Origin: Bacilli bacterium | GTDB taxonomy: Bacteria; Bacillota_I; Bacilli_A; RFN20; CAG-826 | Reading direction: 5' to 3' | Length of the DNA: 39,809 nucleotides | Assembly: GCA_024695105.1 (NCBI GenBank) | Contig: JAILIV010000085.1 | Coordinates: 1-39,809 of the forward strand | Shown here: in pieces, positions 14,735 to 23,955 of the stretch | Position numbering within the stretch: the first letter of the stretch is position 1 | How the letters are laid out: the number at the start of each line of letters is the position of its first letter | The notes under the pieces: model-generated | The model's input: only the letters and a program-made list of their open reading frames with translations | Told to the model about the DNA's origin: nothing | Database searches by the model: none | Program-made: the position numbers and the translations under genes

Positions 14735-16285
14735 ATGTCGAAAACCAATCTCGTCTACAACGTGGGAGACAAACCGTCCTGGGGTAAGACGATCCTCTTC
14801 GCGTTCCAACAGTTGTTGGCCATCTTGGCCGCAACGATCGCCGTTCCCGCGATCGTCGGGAATGGCATGAGCCCTGCCGCCGCCTTGTTTGGGGCGGGCG
14901 TGGGTACCATCGTCTATTTGCTGTTCACGAAGTTCAAGAGCCCGGTGTTCTTGGGCAGCTCGTTCGCGTTCATCGCCCCGATGAGCGCCGCCTTCGCGGG
15001 GGCCGTTTCCGCCGCCGCGGGCTATTTGGGCATCATCATCGGCGCCATCTTGGCCGGGTTGGTGTACGCCATCATCGCGTTGATCGTCAAATTGGCGGGC
15101 ACGGCGTGGATCAATAAGATCATGCCGGCCGTCGTCATCGGTCCGACCGTGGCCATCATCGGCTTATCGCTTGCGGGCAATGCCATCGGCGATTTACTCT
15201 CGGGTTCGTATTACGTCCCCTCTACCGCTAGCGCGATCGTCACCGACATCACGGGTTATTCCCTTGTGGGCGATCCCGTGTTGCTCGCTTCGGGTGAATA
15301 CGCGATCGTCTATAACACCAGCGTTGTGGCCACCAGCACCTGGATCGCCTTGGTGGTTGGCCTTATCACCTTGTTTGGCACCATCTTGCTTTCGGTCTTC
15401 GGCCTTGGCATGCAGAAGATGATTCCCTTCGTCATCGGCATTTTGTTCGGTTATGCCGCCGCGGCCATCTTCACCGGCATCGGCTGGGCCGCCAACAACG
15501 ATTCGCTGAAAGTCATTGACTTCGCCAAATTCCAAAACATCGAATGGGTCCCGAAGTTCGTCTTCATCGAGGCGTTCAACGGATTCCAATCTTTCACCAG
15601 CGCCGGACAGTTCTTTGAGTACTTCTCGGTGTTGGTCGTGGGCTACGTCCCCGTGGCCTTCGTCGTCTTCGCCGAGCACATTGCCGACCACAAGAACCTT
15701 TCTTCCATCATCGGAAACGATCTGTTGGAGAACCCGGGCTTGCACCGCACCCTCTTGGGCGATGGCGTGGGCTCCATCGCGGGCGCTTTCTTCGGTGGCT
15801 GCCCGAATACCACCTATGGCGAATCCGTCGGCACGGTCGCCATTTCCCGCAACGCCTCCATCCGCACGATCCTGGTCGCCGCGTTAATGGCCATCGTCTT
15901 GTCTTTCATCGGTCCGTTCGCGACTTTCCTATCCACCATCCCCTCCTGCGTCATGGGTGGCGTGTGCATCGCGCTTTATGGCTTCATCGCCGTCAGCGGC
16001 CTAAAGATGCTCCAGACCACCGACCTTGGGGACAACCGCAACCTGTTCGTCGTCTCTGTCGTCCTGATTTCGGGCATCGGCGGACTTGCCCTTACCATTG
16101 GCAAAATCAAGCTCACCACGGTTGCTTGCTCGTTGATCCTCGGCATCTTGGTCAACGCGTTGGTTAACATCAAGTCGTGGATGAACATCAAACCCATCCG
16201 CAAGATGAGCTCCCTTGGGCCTAGCGAAGAAACCCCGAGCGAAGAACCGCCCGCGGAGAATTCGGAAGAAGAGCCGAAGGAATAA
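14735..16285 (+). CDS. Uracil/xanthine permease family transporter (NCS2)
   Basis: A 516-aa nucleobase:cation symporter with about 12-14 transmembrane segments. The GGCPNTTYGESVGTVAISRN segment corresponds to the NCS2 signature and is closer to UraA/PyrP (PNTTYGENIG) than to xanthine permeases. The C-terminal IPSCVMGGVCIALYGFIAVSG also matches uracil permeases. A charged tail rich in Glu and Pro (SEETPSEEPPAENSEEEPKE) is extra. It starts with AGGAGAG before ATG 14735, 87 nt after the nucleoside importer, with no terminator between. It may be co-transcribed under the purine riboswitch despite its uracil-like signature, so the substrate remains open. Confidence 0.85.
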   Translation: MSKTNLVYNVGDKPSWGKTILFAFQQLLAILAATIAVPAIVGNGMSPAAALFGAGVGTIVYLLFTKFKSPVFLGSSFAFIAPMSAAFAGAVSAAAGYLGIIIGAILAGLVYAIIALIVKLAGTAWINKIMPAVVIGPTVAIIGLSLAGNAIGDLLSGSYYVPSTASAIVTDITGYSLVGDPVLLASGEYAIVYNTSVVATSTWIALVVGLITLFGTILLSVFGLGMQKMIPFVIGILFGYAAAAIFTGIGWAANNDSLKVIDFAKFQNIEWVPKFVFIEAFNGFQSFTSAGQFFEYFSVLVVGYVPVAFVVFAEHIADHKNLSSIIGNDLLENPGLHRTLLGDGVGSIAGAFFGGCPNTTYGESVGTVAISRNASIRTILVAALMAIVLSFIGPFATFLSTIPSCVMGGVCIALYGFIAVSGLKMLQTTDLGDNRNLFVVSVVLISGIGGLALTIGKIKLTTVACSLILGILVNALVNIKSWMNIKPIRKMSSLGPSEETPSEEPPAENSEEEPKE

Positions 16286-16299
16286 CAACCATGATGAAT

Positions 16300-16334
16300 G
16301 CGCGTCCTTGCCCAAAGGGCGCGTTTTCATTTTT
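16300..16334 (+). terminator. Terminator after the nucleobase permease
   Basis: An imperfect stem GCGCGTCCTT/AAAGGGCGCG is followed by TTTTCATTTTTT. Confidence 0.8.
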
Positions 16335-16376
16335 TCGTTTTATCGGATAATGTAGTGGAGGAAGCAGAGGCGATTT

Positions 16377-17648
16377 ATGGAACCGTATTGGCTGGAAGTT
16401 GGCATTTGTAATGACACGTGGCATGGCCCTCGAAAATATGGCTATGTTTTCTTTTGGGATCAAAAGAAAGATGGGATGACGACGCTTCATAGCAAATGGG
16501 GCTACAGCAAGGATTGGATTCGGTTTCACCTTCGCGTTGATGAAGACGGGACCCTCTCATTAAATACCGGCGCCATGGCGGGGGATGGAATCCATTATTT
16601 GGATGCCCCCGTGACGGTGATGTTGCCTCCTGTAGGAGAGGCGCTGCATATAAAGGCTCCCGCCCATGAGCGGGATGACGACGAAAGGCTAGAGCTTTCT
16701 ATAAGCCCCCTCTCCACGGAGGAAGCATTTCGGCGAATGGGCCAAAAGGATCACCCATATGCTTTTATCGAAGAAGAAGCCAACCCCTTCTTGTCCTACC
16801 TTATCCAAGAGAAAAACAAAGCACCGGATAATGCTTTGCCCATCGCGCTTCGCTTTGCCTCGGACTTAATGCCTTACGTAAATGCGAGCCTAAACGGGTT
16901 GCCGGGGTTTGAAAACGAGAAAGATAATGCGCTGGCGGAAGCGCTTCTTCGCTTTCAGTCCAAAGAACTAAAAGAGATTTCCGCGCGTGGCGCGCTCCCG
17001 AAATTCGAAGATTGGGACGATGGCGTTGCGGAGTGGACGTACCGCCTGAAGAGCCTTTATGCGCTCAGACCAACCCGTCCCGTGGAGGTTCGGCATGGCT
17101 TTCGCTTACGGAATCCCTACCACGAAGACTACGAAAGGCATGCCGATTTTTGCGCAAAAACGTTCTTCTTCGCAGATCCGAATTACCACGATACCCTTGC
17201 CCGCGGCCTTTACGATATCTATGTCCTTCATACGACCGGCAAGGAACAGAAATGGCGCCACACTTATCGCCCCGGACCGTATGATTTCACGGACGAGGTC
17301 CAGCCTTGCATCACCCACGACAAAGAAATGCGCCAGGTGTTTTTGGAACAAACCGCGAAGGGCGTGGCGGCGTTTGCAATGCTTTTGTGTTATTGCGACT
17401 TGGAACAATATGAGCCTTCTTCCAAAGAAAAGGCGCTTTTCACTCCCGCGGAAAGGAGCGAGGCGCTACGCGCGTTGATGGAATATTCCATTGAGCGAAA
17501 GGACCCGTTGGGTTTGGTGATATGCGGGCATTGCTTCGCTTTGGGCAAGGGCACGGAGAAGAATATGGAGCGCGCAGAGAAGCTTTACGAGACCGCGAGA
17601 GCATGCGCCGACTTCGCGGTGCTTCCGATATACGCCTTGCGGGATTGA
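16377..17648 (+). CDS. Hypothetical protein with C-terminal Sel1-like segment
   Basis: A 423-aa soluble protein that I do not recognise as a whole. The first ~110 residues (WLEVGICNDTWHGPRKYGYVFFWDQ) look beta-rich and may be a small domain of their own. The middle is helical and acidic. The last ~45 residues, LGLVICGHCFALGKGTEKNMERAEKLYETA, resemble one Sel1/TPR-like repeat. There is no signal peptide or membrane segment. A GATAAT -10 candidate lies about 30 nt upstream; GGAGG and AGAGGCG candidates precede the ATG but at poor spacing. It is monocistronic between two terminators. Confidence 0.6.
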   Translation: MEPYWLEVGICNDTWHGPRKYGYVFFWDQKKDGMTTLHSKWGYSKDWIRFHLRVDEDGTLSLNTGAMAGDGIHYLDAPVTVMLPPVGEALHIKAPAHERDDDERLELSISPLSTEEAFRRMGQKDHPYAFIEEEANPFLSYLIQEKNKAPDNALPIALRFASDLMPYVNASLNGLPGFENEKDNALAEALLRFQSKELKEISARGALPKFEDWDDGVAEWTYRLKSLYALRPTRPVEVRHGFRLRNPYHEDYERHADFCAKTFFFADPNYHDTLARGLYDIYVLHTTGKEQKWRHTYRPGPYDFTDEVQPCITHDKEMRQVFLEQTAKGVAAFAMLLCYCDLEQYEPSSKEKALFTPAERSEALRALMEYSIERKDPLGLVICGHCFALGKGTEKNMERAEKLYETARACADFAVLPIYALRD

Positions 17649-17654
17649 CGGATC

Positions 17655-17674
17655 ATTCCTGAGGGAATCTTTTT
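17655..17674 (+). terminator. Short terminator after the orphan gene
   Basis: ATTCC/GGAAT stem with a TGAG loop, then CTTTTTG. The stem is only 5 bp. Confidence 0.5.
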
Positions 17675-17725
17675 GTTTGGACGCTTTGGGTTTTCGATAG
17701 GCAAGCGGTGGTTTACGATATGCTC

Positions 17726-18481
17726 ATGCATCCCGAACTGGCGAAAAAACGGAACATGCGCGACCTGAGCTATCTTTCCTTGCCCGATGGCAAGAAACTG
17801 AAGCCCGGCCTTTTCTATCGGGGCGCCGCGGTGCGCAAGATGGGCAGCGACCTCCAATGGCAGTTCTCCTCATTGGGCATTAAGACCATCGTGGATTTGC
17901 GGACCGCAGTGGAGCTACAACGCAAGCCCGACTTATGTTTTCCGGGCATTTCTTATGTGCATGTCCCCATTCTTTCGGAGCAGACCATGGGCATCACCCA
18001 CGAAAAAAGCGTCGTGGGGTTTTCTGCCCCTCCGGATATGCCCTCCCTTTACGCAGGCATGGTCACCGACCCTTCTTCCGTGGAGGCGATCAAACGCGTG
18101 CTGGAACTGATTTTCGACCCTAATAGGGAAGGGCCGATTTTGTGGCATTGCACTGAAGGGAAAGACCGATGCGGCATCGTATCCGCCTTGTTTTTATTGG
18201 CTCTAGGCTACGACAAGGATGACGTGGTGGCGGATTATACTTTCAACAATCCGCAGAGCGAGAAGAAGGGCCGCCTCTATAGCCGTTTGGTCAAATACGT
18301 CCTTTTCAAGCCCCATATGTCCCAAGCGGTGTACAAGGTGATGCTGGCGGTACCGGAGTATTTGGAATCCGCGTTGCACGCGATGGAAGAGCAATGCGGT
18401 AGCGTCTCCGCGTTTTTAGGGCAACGCCTTGGCTTAACGGCAGAAAAGATCGCCGATTTCAAACGTCGGTATATGGAATAG
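17726..18481 (+). CDS. Tyrosine/serine phosphatase-like protein (DSP family)
   Basis: About 251 aa. The Cys-phosphatase loop [10 protein letters not shown] (residues about 141-150) matches HCxxGKDRT/C, the signature of bacterial tyrosine phosphatases of the Y_phosphatase3/IphP-like group. The N-terminus [20 protein letters not shown] and IKTIVDLRT also match that group. It acts in the cytoplasm on phosphoprotein or possibly phosphoinositide-like substrates; the target is unknown. The track start (GTG 17708) overlaps a likely -10 box TACGAT. ATG 17726 lies 6 nt after that box, so I prefer it as a leaderless start, with ATG 17720 as an alternative. Another copy of the same domain occurs at 36850. 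cysE follows 10 nt after the stop. Confidence 0.8.
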   Translation: MHPELAKKRNMRDLSYLSLPDGKKLKPGLFYRGAAVRKMGSDLQWQFSSLGIKTIVDLRTAVELQRKPDLCFPGISYVHVPILSEQTMGITHEKSVVGFSAPPDMPSLYAGMVTDPSSVEAIKRVLELIFDPNREGPILWHCTEGKDRCGIVSALFLLALGYDKDDVVADYTFNNPQSEKKGRLYSRLVKYVLFKPHMSQAVYKVMLAVPEYLESALHAMEEQCGSVSAFLGQRLGLTAEKIADFKRRYME

Positions 18482-18491
18482 GAGGCCTCTT

Positions 18492-19220
18492 ATGGACGCA
18501 CGGACCATTGCGCAAAACATCATCTCCTGGGCGAGTTGCCACTTCTATGGTGGGCGCTGCCTTTGCGACGAAGAGGCCGAAAGCCAATGTGACTTTGCCT
18601 CTTTCTTTGACCAAGCCATGAAGGATTTCCACGCGGATTATTCATTTGAGGATTTCAATAAGGCGCTCCCTTCCATCAAACAGGCTTTAGATGAAGATTT
18701 GGATGCGGCCTATAACGGGGATCCCGCGGCGAAAAGCAAAGAAGAGATCGTGCTTTCTTATCCTGGGTTTTACGCGATCATGGTGCACCGCGTAGCGCAT
18801 GAGCTTTATCGCGCGAAAGTGGATATCCTTCCCCGCATCATGAGCGAGATCGCCCATTCAGCCACTGGCATCGACATCCATCCGGGCGCGACGATCGGAA
18901 GGCGTTTCTTCATCGACCATGGCACGGGCATCGTCATCGGCGAAACCGCCGAAATCGGCAATGACGTTCGCATTTATCAGGGCGTGACGCTGGGGGCGAA
19001 ATCCTTGGAGCACGCGGATCGGCTTAGAGGCGTGAAACGTCATCCCACCGTGAAGGACCACGTCATCATTTATTCCGGTGCCTCCATCCTCGGTGGGGAT
19101 ACCGTCATTGGGAACAACGTGACCATCGGGTCCAACGTCTATATCACGTTCTCCGTCGACGACGACAAAATCGTCCGTTTCGAGAGCAAGAACTATTCGA
19201 TCATCGATAAGCGTTCCTAA
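18492..19220 (+). CDS. cysE: Serine O-acetyltransferase (CysE/EpsC-like)
   Basis: Transfers acetyl from acetyl-CoA to L-serine, the first step of cysteine synthesis. The 242-aa protein has an N-terminal helical domain and a C-terminal left-handed beta-helix. The hexapeptide region [33 protein letters not shown] contains the Asp and His residues of the active site, followed by [11 protein letters not shown] and [19 protein letters not shown]. It begins at ATG 18492 behind TAGGAGG, 10 nt after the phosphatase gene, so the two are probably co-transcribed. No cysK is nearby. A general hexapeptide acyltransferase is less likely given the serine acetyltransferase-specific sequence. Confidence 0.9.
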   Translation: MDARTIAQNIISWASCHFYGGRCLCDEEAESQCDFASFFDQAMKDFHADYSFEDFNKALPSIKQALDEDLDAAYNGDPAAKSKEEIVLSYPGFYAIMVHRVAHELYRAKVDILPRIMSEIAHSATGIDIHPGATIGRRFFIDHGTGIVIGETAEIGNDVRIYQGVTLGAKSLEHADRLRGVKRHPTVKDHVIIYSGASILGGDTVIGNNVTIGSNVYITFSVDDDKIVRFESKNYSIIDKRS

Positions 19221-19264
19221 TCAGGGCGAATGCGAAATCCGAAGAACCAGAGGGAGTAAACGAC

Positions 19265-20479
19265 ATGAGCGACATCGAATTCATTGCGAAGGCCTGTTTG
19301 ACCTGCCTCAACGCCCGTTGCCATGAAGCGTGCCCTTGCGGCAACGAAATCCCTTCGATCATCGCGGCGGTTAAACGGGGTGACATCGCCTCTGCCAAGG
19401 AAACCCTTAATTTGACCAATCCCTTCCCCGAGCTGACCTCGCTTTTATGCGACCACGAACGTCAGTGCCGTGGCCATTGCATCCGCGGCATCAAGGGTAC
19501 CCCAGTGGATTTCCCTGCCATCGAGCGTTATCTCGCTAATGACCGTCCGGCCGCGTTTGATGAGCCCCATGATTATTGTAACCCTAAAGTCGCCATCGTC
19601 GGCGCCGGGCCCGCTGGATTATCCGCGGCCTATTATCTTCGCCACGCTGGGGCGACCATCGACATTTTCGAAAAAAGAGAGGGGATTGGCGGGGCAATTT
19701 ACCACGGAATCCCTTCGTTTCGCTTCGATAAATCCTGTTTGGACAACATTCGGGATCGCTTGGAACTTGGCCTTGGCATGAGCATCAATCGTGATGAAAT
19801 CGACGACGGGATGCTACGTCGGCTTTCCCGCGATTACGATTACGTGCTCCTTGCCGTTGGGGCGGAGAAAAGCCGTCGCCTCGATTGTCCCAAAGTCCCA
19901 AATATCTCGGATGCGCTTGAGCTACTCGAAGATATGAACCTCAAGGATGACGATCATGGCCTATGCGATGGAAAGAACGTCTACGTCATGGGTGGGGGCA
20001 ACGTTGCGATGGACGTTAGCCGAAGTTTGGTTCGCCGTGGCGCGAAGGTCACGCTCATCTATAGGCGTAACGAAGAGTCCATGCCCGCTCAGAAACGAGA
20101 GATTCAAGAGGCCAAGGACGATGGCGTCATTTTCCAGACCCAGACCAACGCCACGGCGTTCCATCTTAATGATGATGGGTTCCTTGATTCGATGACCCTC
20201 GTGGATATGGGGTTAGGCGAGAAAGATGAATCGGGTCGCCCGAGTTTCTTCGTGGTTGAAGGATCGGAGCGCGTGGTTGCCTGCGATGCCTTCGTTATGG
20301 CCATTGGCGAGACCAGCGCCGCCTCCGAACTATTCCCTTCGCTGCCGGAGCTTCCCAACGTCCGTTTGGTCGGGGATTGTCGTTATGGGGCGAAAAACGT
20401 CGCCAGCGCGATCAAAGACGGCCGGGAAGCCGCCTTGGATATCCTTCGGGGTCTCATGGGGGACGACTTCGGTTTTTAA
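19265..20479 (+). CDS. GltD-like NAD(P)/FAD oxidoreductase
   Basis: A 404-aa flavoprotein of the glutamate synthase small-subunit type. The N-terminal Fe-S segment has CLTCLNARCHEACPCGNEIP and CDHERQCRGHCIRG, the Cys arrangement of GltD-like proteins. The FAD motif VAIVGAGPAGLSAAYYL is at about 108 and the NAD(P) motif VYVMGGGNVAMDVSRSL at about 240. There is no GltB large subunit nearby, so glutamate synthesis cannot be assumed; such stand-alone proteins may serve as ferredoxin or NAD(P)H oxidoreductases. It shares architecture with the middle of the 915-aa protein just downstream. GAGGGAG precedes ATG 19265. Confidence 0.86.
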   Translation: MSDIEFIAKACLTCLNARCHEACPCGNEIPSIIAAVKRGDIASAKETLNLTNPFPELTSLLCDHERQCRGHCIRGIKGTPVDFPAIERYLANDRPAAFDEPHDYCNPKVAIVGAGPAGLSAAYYLRHAGATIDIFEKREGIGGAIYHGIPSFRFDKSCLDNIRDRLELGLGMSINRDEIDDGMLRRLSRDYDYVLLAVGAEKSRRLDCPKVPNISDALELLEDMNLKDDDHGLCDGKNVYVMGGGNVAMDVSRSLVRRGAKVTLIYRRNEESMPAQKREIQEAKDDGVIFQTQTNATAFHLNDDGFLDSMTLVDMGLGEKDESGRPSFFVVEGSERVVACDAFVMAIGETSAASELFPSLPELPNVRLVGDCRYGAKNVASAIKDGREAALDILRGLMGDDFGF

Positions 20480-20503
20480 CCTGATTCTTTTGTCTTGGTC
20501 CCG

Positions 20504-20527
20504 AACGCACTTGCGTTGAGTTTTCTT
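20504..20527 (+). terminator. Weak terminator overlapping the next promoter
   Basis: AACGC/GCGTT stem with ACTT loop, then GAGTTTTCTT. The 3' half also forms the TTGAGT -35 box of the next gene. Confidence 0.5.
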
Positions 20528-20544
20528 ATGAAAAACCCTACAAT
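20516..20544 (+). promoter_or_regulatory. Promoter for the 89-aa gene / Fe-S oxidoreductase operon
   Basis: TTGAGT and TACAAT are spaced by 17 nt. The -10 ends 9 nt before the ATG at 20554, giving a predicted 5' leader of about 3 nt. Confidence 0.7.
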
Positions 20545-20553
20545 CGAGACACG

Positions 20554-20823
20554 ATGAAAAACGTCACGATTGAAAAACGCGTCGGGGCTTTAGGCTGTTC
20601 CTCCGATGTCACGATTCTTTTTGATGAACGCCCTACAGCCATTCTGAAGGTGGACGAGAACGAAATCTCCATTCCCATCGGCGCGACGGAAGCCACGGTC
20701 CAAGCCGAAGTGGTGGTGGGGGGCCGCGCCTATCGTTCCAATGCCTATTTCGTGCTAAACGGCAAATGCCCGCGCCTTTACTTGCTGATCTCTGGGACCA
20801 AACTGGTTTTGTCGGTGAAATAA
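20554..20823 (+). CDS. Hypothetical protein, 89 aa, beta-rich
   Basis: A small protein without a recognised family. It begins MKNVTIEKRVGALGCSSDV. Alternating hydrophobic stretches (ATVQAEVVVGGRAY, LYLLISGTKLVLSV) suggest an all-beta fold. There is no membrane segment or signal peptide, and Cys residues are isolated, so a metal site is not evident. There is no Shine-Dalgarno; the -10 box nearly abuts the start codon. The large Fe-S flavoprotein gene follows after 10 nt with its own AAGGAG, so the two are very likely one operon. That position is the only functional hint. Confidence 0.65.
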   Translation: MKNVTIEKRVGALGCSSDVTILFDERPTAILKVDENEISIPIGATEATVQAEVVVGGRAYRSNAYFVLNGKCPRLYLLISGTKLVLSVK

Positions 20824-20833
20824 GGAGAAACAT

Positions 20834-23581
20834 ATGAAATCCGGTGAGAATGTTATCTTGTGGGAAGGGAAACCCGTCGCGGACGGGGATAAGCCTCTTC
20901 GAAAGAAAATCGTCAAAGTCGCGAAGATGATCGGTGGGCCTTCTGGCTTGCTCAACAAGATCGACGCGAACGCCCCTGAGTACTATGCCCTCGCGGGTTC
21001 GGTCTCCGATGAGGAATGCGATTTCTTGCTAAGTCTTGGCCTTCGTAAAATCCGAACCGACGAGTACGTGAGCAAAAAATTGGGCTGGGATATGGAGCGC
21101 GTGCACCGCGTTGGCGCCCATCTTGGTTGGCTTGGCGTCATCCGCGAAGACCTGATCGAAGAGGATGGGCACTTTGAGTATTTCTGCCCCATCTTCGCCC
21201 CTGGCCTATTGGAAATCATGGTCATTTCCCCCAACGCCGAGCAGCATCCTGAGATTCGCCGCGCGTTTAATCAATATACCCATGACCGCCTTTCCACGAT
21301 GGGGCCGATGCTACCTAATGGATATGGTTTGATGCGCGTCATTCCTATCGAGCGCGCCCTGCCCAAAGGCGAGACCCCAGACCCTCGTGACACGCTTTCC
21401 TACTATTTGGACAAATACAATTACTTCTCCGTCGGCGAATGCTCTTGCCGCACCTGCCGCACCGAAATGGGAGAAGGGTGTGGCCACCTTGCCAAGGACC
21501 GTTGCTTGAAGTTAGGCAAGGCCGCGAAGTTCTTCGTCCGTACGGGCAAGGACCGTGAAATCACCCGTGAGGAGATCGAAAAGATCCTCCATGATTGCGA
21601 GGAAGAGGGTTTGATGCACTGCATCCCTTCCATCGAAGGACTAGGTGAAGGCAACACGACCGCCATCTGTGACTGCTGTGGCTGCGCGTGTTTTGGCCTC
21701 CGTCCCGTCGAGGAATTCAAAACCAATGAGGCCGTGGCGTCGAATTACCGTTGCGAAGTGAATACCGCCAACTGCGTCGCCTGCGGTAAGTGCGTCGAGT
21801 ATTGCCCCGTCAACGCGATTAAATTGGGCACCAAGTTGCCCCAAAAGGTCGCCCCGCGCATCAAGATGCAGAAGGCTTTAGGCTCCCATACCGTGGCCGC
21901 TGCCGAACGCAACGCCGATTACCGCTTCACCCGAAGTGACATTATCCAGGAGACCGGCACCGCCCCGTGTAAGACGTGGTGTCCTGCCCATATCGGGGTC
22001 CAAGGGTACATCCGCATGGCCGCGAATGGCCGTTATCGCGAAGCCTTGGCCCTCATTAAGCATGAGAACCCTTTCCCCGCCGTCTGTGGGCGCGTCTGCT
22101 ACCACCCTTGCGAATTGCACTGCACCCGTGGTTGCATCGACCAGGCGGTCGCGATCGACGACATCAAAAAGTTCATCGCGGAGCAAGAACTTCATGAGGA
22201 AACTCGCTTCATTCCGTGGAAACGCCATGACTATAGCGACAAGAAAATCGCCATCATCGGCGGTGGCCCCGCGGGCTTAAGCTGCGCCTATTACCTCGCC
22301 CAAGACGGCTACGACATCACCGTCTATGAAAAAGAGAACAAGGTGGGCGGCATGATGACGTTTGGCATCCCGGGATTCCGCCTCCAAAAAGATGTCGTTG
22401 ATGCTGAAATCGACGTCATTAAGCAGCTGGGCGTGAAGTTCGTCACGGGCGTCGAAGTAGGAAAAGACATCACGATTCCTGAACTCAAGAAACAAGGATT
22501 TGCAGGGTTCTTTGTGGCCGTTGGCGCGCAAAAGTCGCGCAAACTCGGTTTGGAAAACGAAGACCATCCCGATGTCGTGGGTGGTTTGGATTTCCTTCGC
22601 GACGCCAACTTGGGACATGGCAAAAAACTTCAAGGTGACGTCATCGTGGTCGGTGGCGGAAACGTCGCGATGGACGTGGCCCGTACCGCGTTACGCCAAG
22701 GGGCGAAGAAAGTCGACCTCTATTGCTTGGAACAACGTAACGAGATGCCTTCTTCCGAAGACGAGATCAAAGAGGCGGAAGAGGAAGGAATCATCATTCA
22801 TAACGGTTATGGACCGAAAGAGATTGTCTTGGAGGGCAAGAAACTCAAGGGCCTGCTCTTTAAGAAGTGCCTCTCGGTGAAAGACGCGAATGGGCGTTTC
22901 AACCCTACCTATGACGAGAACGATACGTTGATGGCGGAAGGCACCGCGATTCTTCTCGCAGTCGGCCAGGCGTTTGATTATGGGAAGCTTTTCGAAGGCA
23001 CTGGCGTCACTTTGGCTGGACGCGGCACCGTTTTGGCCGATCCTTCCACGCTGCAAACCGCCGACCCCGATATCTTCGTGGGTGGTGATTGCTACCATGG
23101 CGCCCGCTTTGCGATCGATGCCATCGCCACGGGCAAGCAAGCCGCTATCTCTTTGCACCGCCACGTGCAACCCGGACAACTATTGGAAGCCGGACGCAAC
23201 CTTCGCGACTTCAAGCAAATCGACGTGGATAACACCATTCTCACGGAAGAAGAGTTGGGCTTTGACCATACCCCACGGCAAGTTCCCGCGACCGGACCCG
23301 TGGACGTCCGTTCCTATAAAGATGGGCGCGGCATCTTGACCGAAGAACAAATCAAGAAAGAGGCGTCCCGTTGCCTTTCCTGCGGCCGTGCGGTGGTGGA
23401 TCCGAACCTTTGCGTCGGATGCGGCCAATGCGTCATTAAGTGTCAGTTCGACGCGGCACACCTGGTGAAGAAGACCAGCATCTACGGTAGCAGCTTCTCT
23501 TCCATCTTGCCTAAGGCCGCCGGGCATACGGTCAAGCGCGCGGTGAAGATTGCCTTGGGTGCTTTTAAGAAGGACGAGTGA
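20834..23581 (+). CDS. Large multi-cluster Fe-S/FAD NAD(P) oxidoreductase
   Basis: A 915-aa composite redox protein. Residues 1-300 form a module with ECSCRTCRTEMGEGCGH (about 201) and CDCCGCAC (about 277), likely Fe-S ligands. CVACGKCVEYCPVNA (about 313) is a 4Fe-4S ferredoxin motif. CKTWCPAHIGVQGYI and CGRVCYHPCELHCTRG are the GltD-type Fe-S region. FAD binds at IIGGGPAGLSCAYYLAQDG (about 472) and NAD(P) at VVGGGNVAMDVARTAL (about 604). A further CVGCGQCVIKC (about 859) lies near the C-terminus. It probably moves electrons between NAD(P)H and ferredoxin-like partners; the real substrate is unknown. AAGGAG precedes the start, and its stop overlaps the hypA start by one base. Confidence 0.85.
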   Translation: MKSGENVILWEGKPVADGDKPLRKKIVKVAKMIGGPSGLLNKIDANAPEYYALAGSVSDEECDFLLSLGLRKIRTDEYVSKKLGWDMERVHRVGAHLGWLGVIREDLIEEDGHFEYFCPIFAPGLLEIMVISPNAEQHPEIRRAFNQYTHDRLSTMGPMLPNGYGLMRVIPIERALPKGETPDPRDTLSYYLDKYNYFSVGECSCRTCRTEMGEGCGHLAKDRCLKLGKAAKFFVRTGKDREITREEIEKILHDCEEEGLMHCIPSIEGLGEGNTTAICDCCGCACFGLRPVEEFKTNEAVASNYRCEVNTANCVACGKCVEYCPVNAIKLGTKLPQKVAPRIKMQKALGSHTVAAAERNADYRFTRSDIIQETGTAPCKTWCPAHIGVQGYIRMAANGRYREALALIKHENPFPAVCGRVCYHPCELHCTRGCIDQAVAIDDIKKFIAEQELHEETRFIPWKRHDYSDKKIAIIGGGPAGLSCAYYLAQDGYDITVYEKENKVGGMMTFGIPGFRLQKDVVDAEIDVIKQLGVKFVTGVEVGKDITIPELKKQGFAGFFVAVGAQKSRKLGLENEDHPDVVGGLDFLRDANLGHGKKLQGDVIVVGGGNVAMDVARTALRQGAKKVDLYCLEQRNEMPSSEDEIKEAEEEGIIIHNGYGPKEIVLEGKKLKGLLFKKCLSVKDANGRFNPTYDENDTLMAEGTAILLAVGQAFDYGKLFEGTGVTLAGRGTVLADPSTLQTADPDIFVGGDCYHGARFAIDAIATGKQAAISLHRHVQPGQLLEAGRNLRDFKQIDVDNTILTEEELGFDHTPRQVPATGPVDVRSYKDGRGILTEEQIKKEASRCLSCGRAVVDPNLCVGCGQCVIKCQFDAAHLVKKTSIYGSSFSSILPKAAGHTVKRAVKIALGAFKKDE

Positions 23582-23925
23582 TGCACGAACTCGGCTACGC
23601 GATCGAAATCATCCGCACCCTCGAAGAGTTCATGGAGGAGAATAAGCTTTCAAGCATCTCTGAAGTGACGTTGACGGTAGGGGAAGCCACGGGCATCGTT
23701 CCGCGCTTTATGCAGGAATGCTGGCCTGCCGCGGTGGAAGATAGCGAGAAGATCCGAGACTGCAAACTGAGCATCAACTGGATTGAATCCATCGGGGAAT
23801 GCCATCAATGCGAGAAGCGGTTCCCGATTGCGAAAAGCCATCGTAAGTGCCCCTATTGCGGTTGTGAGGACTACGACACCAAGACGGGGTATGAATTCGA
23901 GATCACCGAAATCCGGGGCCATTGA
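23581..23925 (+). CDS. hypA: Hydrogenase nickel metallochaperone HypA-like protein
   Basis: A 114-aa HypA family protein. The N-terminal MHELGYAIEIIRTLEE carries the conserved MHE with the nickel-binding His2. The C-terminal zinc finger is CHQCEKRF...CPYCGCED (two CxxC pairs). In the family HypA delivers nickel to NiFe hydrogenase with HypB. Here no hydrogenase subunit or other hyp gene is present in the window; instead the gene is fused by a TGATG overlap to the Fe-S flavoprotein. It may serve a distant hydrogenase or have a redox or metal role with its neighbour. The ATG at 23581 is used because His2 must follow the initiator Met. Confidence 0.88.
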   Translation: MHELGYAIEIIRTLEEFMEENKLSSISEVTLTVGEATGIVPRFMQECWPAAVEDSEKIRDCKLSINWIESIGECHQCEKRFPIAKSHRKCPYCGCEDYDTKTGYEFEITEIRGH

Positions 23926-23955
23926 GTTCCTCATCGAAGAATAGGTAATTGGGAT

